This document shows positions 1 to 5,255 of a stretch of DNA of 5,256 nucleotides, one piece after another. The DNA lies in NCBI GenBank assembly GCA_004366195.1, contig SIRV01000161.1, positions 1 through 5,256 on the forward strand, written 5' to 3'. Below the pieces are notes generated by a model. It had not been told where the DNA came from, did no database searches, and saw nothing but the letters and a program-made list of their open reading frames with translations. The DNA comes from Actinomycetota bacterium (GTDB lineage Bacteria > Actinomycetota > UBA4738 > HRBIN12). The translations under genes and the position numbers were made by a program. Position 1 is the first letter of the stretch. Each line of letters opens with the position of its first letter.

Positions 1-1
1 C

Positions 2-190
2 GCGGTCGAGGGCCCAGAGCGGGCGCCGACGGTCCGATCCAGCGACCCCGGCGACGACCACCTGATCGCCTCTGCGGAGCGCGAGCGCGCCCTCCTCGTC
101 TCGGGAGACGACCATCTCCTGGAGCTGGCCGACCGGACCCCGGTGCTGACGGCGGCGACGTTCCGGGCCCGCTTCGTGACGCCCAGCTGA
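2..190 (+). CDS. PIN-domain toxin, COG1569-like (C-terminal part, cut by window edge)
   Basis: Reading from base 2 gives an open frame of 62 residues to a TGA at 188-190, with no start inside the window, so this is the tail of a gene that begins upstream. The visible part contains DPGDDHLIASAE, then ALLVSGDDHLLELAD, then TPVLTAATFRARF. This order matches the end of the PIN fold in the 'putative toxin-antitoxin system toxin component, PIN family' (COG1569): an acidic DPDD-H/Y-L helix, a (V/L)SGD-DLL acidic strand-loop, and a final strand leading into a PREF-like motif. Proteins of this fold are Mg-dependent ribonucleases. The two acidic clusters (DPGDD near visible residues 20-24, SGDD near 43-46) would supply metal ligands. 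The N-terminal catalytic Asp and any antitoxin gene lie outside the window. The assignment rests on motif recognition only. Confidence 0.8.
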   Translation, partial: AVEGPERAPTVRSSDPGDDHLIASAERERALLVSGDDHLLELADRTPVLTAATFRARFVTPS

Positions 191-297
191 GGATCCGGAT
201 CGGCACCCCAGGTTGACGGCGTCCGGCCCTCGTCCGCCCCTCCTCCGTCGGGGTCGAACCGAGCGAGCGGGCCCGCCCACCCGACGTCGCCCCTCGC

Positions 298-303
298 TAC
301 GAT
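298..303 (+). promoter_or_regulatory. Candidate -10 box for a leaderless EVE-gene mRNA
   Basis: TACGAT (a TANNNT -10 type hexamer) ends six bases before the ATG at 310, so transcription would begin at or next to the start codon. No Shine-Dalgarno-like sequence precedes the ATG, which agrees with a leaderless transcript. No convincing -35 box is visible at the expected distance. Leaderless genes with this spacing are common in actinobacteria and Deinococcus; applying that here is an inference. Confidence 0.35.
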
Positions 304-309
304 GCGCCC

Positions 310-777
310 ATGAGCGGCCGGGACCGGCGCGGCGGCTGGGTCGTGGTCCTCGCCGAGGCCGAGGGCCTGCGGTGGGTGCTCGAGCGCTCCCGGATGGCGT
401 GGACCGCGGCCTCGGCCCGGCGCGCCGAGCGGATCCGCCCGGGGGACCGGGTCGTCCTGTACGTGGCGCGCGGGGCGTTCCACAACCCCACCAGGGACGA
501 GTCCCGGCTCGTCGCGCTGGCCGAAGCGACCACCCCGGTGCGGCGCCTGCGCCAGCCCGTCGAGCTCGCCGGCCGGACCTTCGTGGTCGGGTGCGACCTC
601 CGGTTCGAGGCACGCCTGCCCGAGCGCGCCGGCGTGCCCGTCCGCCCCCTCGTGCCCCGCCTCTCGTTCATCCGTCGCAAGGACGTCTGGGGCCAGTACT
701 TCCGCTCCGGCCTCGTCGAGGTGCCGGAGCCGGACTTCGAGGTCCTGGCCGAGGCCGTCCGCGCCGCCGCGCGCTGA
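310..777 (+). CDS. EVE (PUA-like) domain protein
   Basis: A 155-residue protein starting at ATG. It has a first strand at residues 10-15 (WVVVLA), a GDRVVLYVARGAFHNPTRDE segment at about 45-64, and a C-terminal signature LSFIRRKDVWGQYFRSGLVE at about 118-137, followed by a VPEPDFEVLAEAV helix. The GD-V-LY strand, the FI-(R/N)-(R/K)K--WG--FR-G motif and the final acidic DF-x-x-(L/I) helix are the pattern of EVE domains, PUA-like folds related to YTH that bind modified bases in nucleic acid. The protein is about the usual length for a single EVE domain and carries no extra domain, signal peptide or membrane segment. It sits alone between toxin-type genes, facing the minus-strand vapBC pair tail to tail. 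EVE domains are often found in defence contexts fused or next to restriction enzymes. No such partner is visible here, so its substrate and job are unknown. Confidence 0.8.
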   Translation: MSGRDRRGGWVVVLAEAEGLRWVLERSRMAWTAASARRAERIRPGDRVVLYVARGAFHNPTRDESRLVALAEATTPVRRLRQPVELAGRTFVVGCDLRFEARLPERAGVPVRPLVPRLSFIRRKDVWGQYFRSGLVEVPEPDFEVLAEAVRAAAR

Positions 778-939
778 GCGACGCGGCCACGGCGCACGCA
801 CGGTTGCCGTCGCTCACGCCCCACTCGAACCCGGCGCGGTGGAGCGCGTCGAGCACGTCCGGGATCTCAGTCGCCGGAGCGGCCGCCGGCCGCCTCGCGG
901 AGGACGCCACAGCCCTCCTCCACCACCACGCTACCGGGG
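778..939. other. Intergenic stretch between convergent EVE and vapC genes
   Basis: These 162 bases separate the EVE stop codon from the vapC stop codon. A 6-bp inverted repeat (GCGGCC, 3-base loop, GGCCGC; 879-893) could fold, but it has no U-tract and such palindromes are expected by chance at this GC content. On the minus strand, about 781-868 reads as EIPDVLDALHRAGFEWGVSD followed by GNRACAV. It has almost only G/C third positions but no nearby start codon and no family I can name. It may be a scrap of a lost gene. Confidence 0.4.
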
Positions 940-1335
940 TCAGACCACCCGGACGTCGAGGCCGGGCAGACCGAGGAACCCCCGAGCGTCGGCCGTCACC
1001 ACGGCGCGATCGGACGCCAGGGCCGTGGCCGCGATGATGAGGTCGTGGGCGCCTCGCGGGACGCCCGCCGTACGCGTCGCCGCGAGCAGGCGCGCGTGGG
1101 CCCTCGCCGTCGCGAGCGTGTAGTCCTCGACCGTCAAGGTCTCCAGCACGTCCTCGACGAACGCGGCGCGGGCGGCCCGTCGCGTCGGGTCCGCGAGTTC
1201 CACCCCAACGAGCAGCTCCGCCACCGTGATCGCGGCGATCGCGACGTCGTCGTCGTCGGCGATGACCCGCTCGAGCCGCCTCCGCCGGCGCTCGGCGGAG
1301 ATCAGCACCGTCGTGTCGAGGATCAGGCGTGCCAG
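940..1335 (-). CDS. vapC: VapC-type PIN-domain ribonuclease toxin, probable CTG start
   Basis: Toxin of a type II toxin-antitoxin pair; VapC proteins cleave RNA (often tRNA or rRNA) when not bound by their antitoxin. With the start proposed here the protein has 131 residues, a normal VapC length. The four acidic PIN positions are all present: D7 in RLILDTTVLIS, E40 in TVAELLVGVE, D98 in AHDLIIAATAL, and D116 in VTADARGF. No catalytic residue is missing. The first ATG in this frame is at 1389 and would add 18 residues of low-complexity sequence lying inside the antitoxin gene. No ATG, GTG or TTG lies nearer. CTG at 1335 sits 5 bases after GAGGAG (1341-1346) and yields the typical N-terminus (M)ARLILDTTVL, so I chose it. 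A second CTG at 1326 (CTGA overlapping the antitoxin stop) is less well spaced. The gene overlaps the antitoxin by 13 bases, consistent with coupled translation and co-regulation from the promoter near 1577-1592. Family assignment is firm; the start is an inference. Confidence 0.88.
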   Translation of the reverse strand: MARLILDTTVLISAERRRRRLERVIADDDDVAIAAITVAELLVGVELADPTRRAARAAFVEDVLETLTVEDYTLATARAHARLLAATRTAGVPRGAHDLIIAATALASDRAVVTADARGFLGLPGLDVRVV

Positions 1336-1574
1336 TCCCGCTCCTCGGCTCGGAGGAGCGCACGGATCCCGGCGAGCTCCTCCACCCACCCCGGGTCCGG
1401 CGCATGTCGCTGCAGCAGGTCCTTCACGGCGCGCCCCGAGGCCGCCTCCACGGGCTCCAGGCGAGCCACGGGCCGGCCGCCCCGGCTGATCCGGAAGCTC
1501 TCGTGCCGGTGCTCGACGGCGTCGAGCACGTGGGCGAAGTTCCGCGCCGCCTCGGTCGCCGTGATCTCTCTCAC
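1323..1574 (-). CDS. Phd/YefM-family antitoxin of the vapC pair
   Basis: An 83-residue protein starting at GTG. Residues 1-42 (REITATEAARNFAHVLDAVE, then SFRISRGGRPVARLEPV) are the Phd/YefM DNA-binding fold: a short strand, the TEAARNF-x-x-(L/V)LD-x-VE helix, and a hairpin ending in GRPVARL-P. Residues 60-83 (GWVEELAGIRALLRAEERDWHA) form a charged helix, the kind that neutralises the toxin by lying across its active site. Such proteins bind the toxin and also repress their own promoter. The gene is first in a two-gene unit; its stop overlaps the beginning of the vapC frame. Only two bases separate the GTG from the AT-rich tandem repeat upstream, and no Shine-Dalgarno sequence fits in front, so the mRNA is probably leaderless or nearly so. 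No in-frame ATG or GTG lies close upstream. Confidence 0.9.
   Translation of the reverse strand: MREITATEAARNFAHVLDAVEHRHESFRISRGGRPVARLEPVEAASGRAVKDLLQRHAPDPGWVEELAGIRALLRAEERDWHA
1341..1346 (-). promoter_or_regulatory. Shine-Dalgarno sequence of vapC
   Basis: On the minus strand this reads GAGGAG, five bases before the CTG at 1335. It lies inside the antitoxin coding sequence. It is the reason for preferring the CTG at 1335 over the ATG at 1389 or the CTG at 1326 (14 bases away). Confidence 0.5.
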
Positions 1575-1576
1575 GG

Positions 1577-1592
1577 CTATCAGATTATCAGA
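1577..1592 (-). promoter_or_regulatory. vapBC promoter/operator: tandem 8-bp repeat with -10 box
   Basis: On the minus strand this reads TCTGATAA TCTGATAG, two adjacent 8-base units with 7 of 8 bases identical, in an AT-rich island that stands out from the surrounding GC-rich sequence. GATAAT (1589-1584) matches the -10 consensus at five of six positions and would place the transcription start about 3 bases before the antitoxin GTG; TAATCT (1587-1582) would place it about 1 base before. No clear -35 box is seen. Phd/YefM antitoxins repress their own promoters by binding short repeats over the -10 region, so this repeat is the natural candidate operator. The binding role is inferred. Confidence 0.45.
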
Positions 1593-1740
1593 CCTTCGGC
1601 CGGGAGGCTACGGGCGGATCGAGAAGCCCGGTGACCGACACGAGCGCGCCCGACGCCTTCGGCCTCGCCTCGCCGAGGACGACGATCCGGAGCTCGTACA
1701 GGCCGTCGGCGAGGCCCGAGATCGGCCGGACGACGCCGAA
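1588..1740 (-). pseudogene. Possible gene relic (unassigned, maybe RelE/HigB-like)
   Basis: A minus-strand frame ending in TGA at 1588-1590 reads protein-like over at least its last 50 codons, including VRPISGLADGLYELRIVVLG. Over 1621-1740 this frame has G or C at the third position in 39 of 40 codons, while the + frame that continues into mazF has about one quarter A/T at its third position here. A + frame sharing the same third positions gives a serine/arginine-rich, less natural sequence. The DGLYELRI segment (GLYELR at 1687-1704) resembles the central strand of RelE/HigB (phage Gp49-like) toxins, which would fit the toxin-antitoxin setting. The rest of that fold is not recognisable and there is no plausible start. 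It could equally be a fragment of another family or a chance frame. Confidence 0.3.
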
Positions 1741-1746
1741 GGTCCG

Positions 1747-2109
1747 CTCAGACAGGTCCTCATCCAGCTGTCGGACGAGCTCGTCGCGGCTCTCGATGAG
1801 CGCGGCGAGGTCTGGTGGGTGGAGATGCCCGAGGTGGGCCGCCGGCCCGCGTGCATCCTCACGCGCAACGCCGCGATCCCGGTGCTCCGCTCGCTCCTCA
1901 TGGCCCCGGCCACCCGCCGGATCCGCCGCATCCCGACCGAGGTGCTCCTCGGTCCCGAGGACGGGATGCCCGAGGAGTGCGCGCTCTCCCTCCACAACGT
2001 GGCCATCGTGCCGAAGGCGCTGCTGGTGGAGCGGATCGCGGCGCTGCCCGCCCATCGCCTCGAGGAGGTCTGCCGCGCCCTCCAGGTCGCGACCGGCTGC
2101 GCCCCCTGA
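1747..2109 (+). CDS. mazF: MazF/PemK-family toxin fused to a CopG-like antitoxin stub; start codon missing
   Basis: From 1801 to the TGA at 2107-2109 the frame encodes 102 residues with the full MazF layout: RGEVWWVEMPEVGRRPACIL (first strands), TRNAAIPVLRSLLMAPATR, the IPTEV-L-PEDGMPEECALSL stretch, and NVAIVPKALLVERIAAL leading to a C-terminal helix ending in ATGC. MazF toxins are sequence-specific mRNA interferases. The problem is the start. In this frame the only ATG, GTG or TTG codons before the toxin's first strand is complete are GTG 1561 (inside the antisense antitoxin region); GTG 1819 and ATG 1825 would cut off GEVWW. Just upstream, 1747-1800 reads LRQVLIQLSDELVAALDE, which looks like the beginning of a ribbon-helix-helix antitoxin, the usual partner encoded before such MazF proteins, with CTC where an ATG would be expected. 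I infer that a deletion joined the antitoxin's first residues to the toxin. The coordinates mark the recognisable domains, not a proven start; CTG 1768 or GTG 1561 are the remaining possible starts. It may be a decaying gene. Confidence 0.75.
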   Translation, partial: LRQVLIQLSDELVAALDERGEVWWVEMPEVGRRPACILTRNAAIPVLRSLLMAPATRRIRRIPTEVLLGPEDGMPEECALSLHNVAIVPKALLVERIAALPAHRLEEVCRALQVATGCAP

Positions 2110-2112
2110 TGG

Positions 2113-4104
2113 TCAGCCGCGTCGGAGCGAGGCGGCGATCTCGAGGAACGGGCCCAGGGCGTCGGGATCGGAGAGCGCGGCGGGGCTCACGACCTCCTCG
2201 GGTCGAGCGCCGAGGAGGATCCGCTTGATGGGGACCTCCAGACGCTTGCCGTTCAGGGTGGTCGGGATGGCCGGAACCGCCAGGATCCGATCCGGCACGT
2301 GGCGCGGGGACAGCTCGGTTCGCAGCGCCTCCGACATCCGCCGCCGGAGCGCCTCGTCGAGCTCGACCCCGGGCGCCAGCGCCACGAACAGGATCAGCTC
2401 GCCCTCCCGGCCGAGCTCGCCGGTGTCCACGGCCAGGCTCTCCCGCACCTCGGGCATGGCCTCCACCACCCGGTACAGCTCGCTCGTGCCGATCCGGACC
2501 CCGGCCCGGTTCAGCGTGGCGTCCGAGCGCCCGTAGATCACGCACGAGCCCCGCTCGGTGATCCTGATCCAGTCGCCGTGGCGCCAGAGGCCGGGGTAGA
2601 CGTCGAAGTAGCTGCGGCGGTAGCGCTCGCCGTCGGGGTCGCCCCAGAACCCGAGGGGCATCGAGGGCATGGGGCTCGCCAGCACGAGCTCGCCGACCTC
2701 GCCGACGAGCTCCCGCCCCTCGAGGTCCAGGGCGCGCACGTCGGCCCCCAGGTACCGGCACTGGAGCTCGCCGGCGTGGACGGGAAGGAGCGGGTTGGCG
2801 CCGACGAAGGCGGTGCAGAGGTCCGTGCCCCCGCTCATCGAGCCGAGCCAGACGTCCCGGCCCACGGCCTCGTAGACCCAGGCGAAGCCCTCCGGCGAGA
2901 GGGGCGCGCCGGTCGAGCCGACGGCCCGGAGGCGCGAGAGGTCGCCGACCTCGGCGGGGCGCACGCCCGCCTTCATGCAGGCGTGGATGAAGGGGGCGCT
3001 GGTGCCGAAGGTGGTGATGCCGACCTCGGCCGCGAGGCGCCAGAGGGCGGTGAGGTCGGGGAACGAGGGGCTCCCATCGTAGAGCACGACGGTCGCGCCG
3101 AGCGCGAGGCCGCCGAGGAGGAAGTTCCACATCATCCACCCGGTCGTGGTGAACCAGAAGAAGCGCTCGCCGGGCCCGACGTCGTGGTGGAGGGCGATGG
3201 CCTTCAGGTGCTCGAGGAGGATCCCGCCGTGCCCCTGGACGATCGGCTTCGGCAGCCCCGTGGTGCCGGAGGAGTAGAGGATCCAGAGCGGGTGCTCGAA
3301 CGGGACCCGCGTGAAGGGCCCGGGTCCCGAGGCGGGCTCGGCCAGGAGCTCGGACCAGGCCATGGCCGGCGGGAAGCCCGGCACGGCACGGGCCGCGGCG
3401 AGGGGGTCCTCGCGCAGGGAGGGGACCAGCACGAGGTGCTCGAGGCCCGGGAGCCCGGCGGCGATCTCGGCCACGACGCCCAGGCGGTCGAAGGCGCGGC
3501 CCCCGTACCGGTAGCCGTCCACGGCGAGCAGGACCTTGGGCTCGATCTGCCCGAACCGGTCCAGGACCGCCCGGACCCCGAACTCCGGCGAGCACGCCGA
3601 CCAGATCGCCCCGATGCTGGAGCAGGCGAGGAGCGCGATCGCGGCCTCCGGCGCGTTCGGCAGGAAGGCGCCCACCCGGCCCCCGGCCCGCACGCCGAGG
3701 CGCCGGAGCCCCGCGGCGGCGCGCGCGACGGCGTCGGCGAGCTCGGCCCGCGTGAGCTCGGCGGCGAACCCGTCCTCGCGCCGGTACACGATGGCCGGGC
3801 GGTCGTCGGGCTCGCGCAGGAGGTGCTCGGCGTGGTTCAGCCGGAGCCCGGGGAACCACCGCGCGCCCGGCATCCGGCGCTCCGGGAGCACCGGCTCGGG
3901 GGAGCCCTCGGCCCGGACCTCGAACCGCTCGAGGATCGAGCGCCAGAACCCCTCCAGGTCCTCCACCGACCACCGCCACGCGGCGTCGTAGTCGGGGAGG
4001 TCGAGGCCGCGGGTCTCGCGGAGCCACGCCAGGTACCGGGCCATCGCCGAGCCCTCCACGAGCTCCGGCGGCGGGGTCCACAGCAGGTCGCCCTCGCGGA
4101 CCAT
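2113..4104 (-). CDS. aacS: Acetoacetyl-CoA synthetase (acetoacetate-CoA ligase)
   Basis: A cytosolic ANL-superfamily enzyme that activates acetoacetate to acetoacetyl-CoA using ATP. At 663 residues it matches the usual AacS length. The N-terminal cap (residues about 20-60, including WRWSVEDLEGFWRSI) and the substrate-side stretch NAPEAAIALLACSSIGAIWS (150-169) are typical of the acetoacetyl/acetyl-CoA synthetase branch. Adenylate-forming motifs are complete: YSSGTTGLPKP (277-287), TTGWMMWN (320-327), SGGTD (424-428), HGDWIRI (509-515), GRSDATLNRAGVRIGTSELY (525-544) and NGKRLEVPIKR (618-628) with the catalytic lysine at about 620. The ATG at 4104 overlaps the TGA of the upstream acyl-CoA dehydrogenase by one base (TGATG) and has GGAGG seven bases before it, so the start is well supported and translation is likely coupled. 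A longer open frame upstream runs through the dehydrogenase gene and is not real. The partner gene suggests a role in acyl-CoA or ketone-body catabolism. Other short-chain acyl-CoA ligases are the alternative. Confidence 0.92.
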   Translation of the reverse strand: MVREGDLLWTPPPELVEGSAMARYLAWLRETRGLDLPDYDAAWRWSVEDLEGFWRSILERFEVRAEGSPEPVLPERRMPGARWFPGLRLNHAEHLLREPDDRPAIVYRREDGFAAELTRAELADAVARAAAGLRRLGVRAGGRVGAFLPNAPEAAIALLACSSIGAIWSACSPEFGVRAVLDRFGQIEPKVLLAVDGYRYGGRAFDRLGVVAEIAAGLPGLEHLVLVPSLREDPLAAARAVPGFPPAMAWSELLAEPASGPGPFTRVPFEHPLWILYSSGTTGLPKPIVQGHGGILLEHLKAIALHHDVGPGERFFWFTTTGWMMWNFLLGGLALGATVVLYDGSPSFPDLTALWRLAAEVGITTFGTSAPFIHACMKAGVRPAEVGDLSRLRAVGSTGAPLSPEGFAWVYEAVGRDVWLGSMSGGTDLCTAFVGANPLLPVHAGELQCRYLGADVRALDLEGRELVGEVGELVLASPMPSMPLGFWGDPDGERYRRSYFDVYPGLWRHGDWIRITERGSCVIYGRSDATLNRAGVRIGTSELYRVVEAMPEVRESLAVDTGELGREGELILFVALAPGVELDEALRRRMSEALRTELSPRHVPDRILAVPAIPTTLNGKRLEVPIKRILLGARPEEVVSPAALSDPDALGPFLEIAASLRRG

Positions 4105-5255
4105 CACACGACCTCCGGCAGGCCCAGGGAGCGGGCGATCACCAGGCGCTGGATCTCGCTCGTCCCCTCGCCGATCTCCAGGATCTTCGCGTCCCGGTAG
4201 TAGCGGGCGACGGGGGTCTCCTCGATGAAGCCGGCCCCGCCGAGGACCTGGACGGCCTCGCGCGCGCAGGCCACCGCGGCCTCGCTCGCGTGGAGCTTGG
4301 CCACGGCGGCGGCCTGCGTGAACGGGCGGCCGCGATCCCGCAGCCACGCCGCCCGGTAGGTCGAAAGGCGCGCCGTCTCCACCGCGACGTGCATGTCGGC
4401 GAGCTTGAACGCCACCGCCTCGAACCCGCCGATCGGTCGGCCGAAGGCCCGGCGCTCCTTGGCGTAGGCGAGCGCGGCGTCCAAGCACGCCTGGGCCAGG
4501 CCCACGGCGAGGGCCGCCGTCGTCACCCGGCCGCCGTCGAGGACCTCGAGGGCCTGGGCGAGCCCCCGCCCGCGCTCGCCGAGGAGCGCGTCCGGCCCCA
4601 GGCGCACGCCGCGGAAGGCGACGGGGCGCGTGTCGCTCGCCCGCCACCCGAGCTTCCGGTACGCCGTCCCGACATCCACGCCCGGGGCGTCGGCCGGCAC
4701 GACGAGCTGGGAGAGGCCGCGCCGTCCGGCCTCCGGGTCGGTGACGGCGGTGACCACGAGGGCCCGGGTGAGGGGGGTCCCGGCGTTGGTGATGAAGGCC
4801 TTCTCGCCCTCGAGGACGAAGCCGTCGCCGTCGGGGCGCGCGCGGGTGCGGATCGCCGCGACGTCGGAGCCCGCGTCGGGCTCGGTGAGGGCGAAGGCGA
4901 GGAGCGCCTCGCCGCGGCAGAGCGGTTCGAGGAAGGTCCGGCGCTGCGCCTCGGTCCCGAACCGCAGGATCGGCACGCCCCCCAGCCCCACCGCCGCCGC
5001 GAGCGTCACCGCGACCGACTGGTCCACCCGGCCGAGCTCCTCCACGGCCAGGCAGAACGTGAGCAGGTCGGCGCCCTGCCCGCCGTGCTCCTCGGGGAAG
5101 GGGACCCCGAACAGGCCGAGCTCCCCCAAGGCCCGGACCACGTCGAGGGGGAGCCGCTCCTCCCGGTCCGCCTCGTCCGCCCGGGGCCGCACCACCTCCT
5201 CGGCGAAGGCCCGCACCGTCCGGCGGAACTCCTCCTGCTCGGGCGAGAGGTCGAA
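4104..5255 (-). CDS. Acyl-CoA dehydrogenase (first few residues beyond the window)
   Basis: A FAD-dependent flavoenzyme that oxidises an acyl-CoA to the trans-2-enoyl-CoA and passes electrons to electron-transfer flavoprotein. 383 residues are visible and the frame is still open at the window edge. The first ones, FDLSPEQEEFRRT, are the usual N-terminus of the family, so only a few residues are missing and the GTG at 5216 is not the start. Landmarks by visible residue: FGVPFPEEHGGQGAD (about 49-63), LTEPDAGSD of the flavin/substrate site (123-131), GEKAFITNAG (150-159), RRAFGRPIGGFEAVAFKLAD (268-287), QVLGGAGF (336-343) and EIGEGTSEIQRLVIAR (360-375). Glu at about 363, in GEGTSEIQ, is the catalytic base position used by short- and medium-chain enzymes. 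Isovaleryl-CoA dehydrogenase keeps its base on another helix and lacks it here, so that specific function is less likely. First visible gene of an operon with acetoacetyl-CoA synthetase; exact substrate unknown. Confidence 0.93.
   Translation of the reverse strand, partial: FDLSPEQEEFRRTVRAFAEEVVRPRADEADREERLPLDVVRALGELGLFGVPFPEEHGGQGADLLTFCLAVEELGRVDQSVAVTLAAAVGLGGVPILRFGTEAQRRTFLEPLCRGEALLAFALTEPDAGSDVAAIRTRARPDGDGFVLEGEKAFITNAGTPLTRALVVTAVTDPEAGRRGLSQLVVPADAPGVDVGTAYRKLGWRASDTRPVAFRGVRLGPDALLGERGRGLAQALEVLDGGRVTTAALAVGLAQACLDAALAYAKERRAFGRPIGGFEAVAFKLADMHVAVETARLSTYRAAWLRDRGRPFTQAAAVAKLHASEAAVACAREAVQVLGGAGFIEETPVARYYRDAKILEIGEGTSEIQRLVIARSLGLPEVV
4112..4116 (-). promoter_or_regulatory. 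Shine-Dalgarno sequence of aacS
   Basis: On the minus strand this reads GGAGG, seven bases before the ATG at 4104 and inside the last codons of the acyl-CoA dehydrogenase gene. Together with the TGATG stop-start overlap it fixes the aacS start and implies translational coupling. Confidence 0.7.

Noticed and set aside
267..276. Perfect 10-bp palindrome GCGGGCCCGC upstream of the EVE gene
   Set aside because: Short G/C-only palindromes are common by chance here, and nothing else marks it as an operator or terminator.
879..893. Inverted repeat between the EVE gene and vapC as a terminator
   Set aside because: Short stem, three-base loop, no U-tract, about 100 bases after the EVE stop; not distinguishable from background.
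213..1037. A 274-codon + strand frame over the EVE gene
   Set aside because: Arg/Pro-rich shadow of the EVE reading frame with no domain signature.
1898..4081. A 727-codon minus-strand frame overlapping aacS
   Set aside because: Extremely Arg/Pro/Ala/Gly-rich, no motifs, and aacS in another frame on the same strand has all family motifs.
2299..4200. A 633-codon open frame on the + strand antisense to aacS
   Set aside because: It mirrors the aacS codons and gives a glutamate/glycine/arginine/proline-rich sequence without recognisable motifs; such long antisense frames are expected at this GC content.
4105..4647. N-terminal extension of the aacS frame up to 4647
   Set aside because: It overlaps the acyl-CoA dehydrogenase gene in a different frame and is low-complexity; the ATG at 4104 has a good ribosome binding site and gives the family's normal length.
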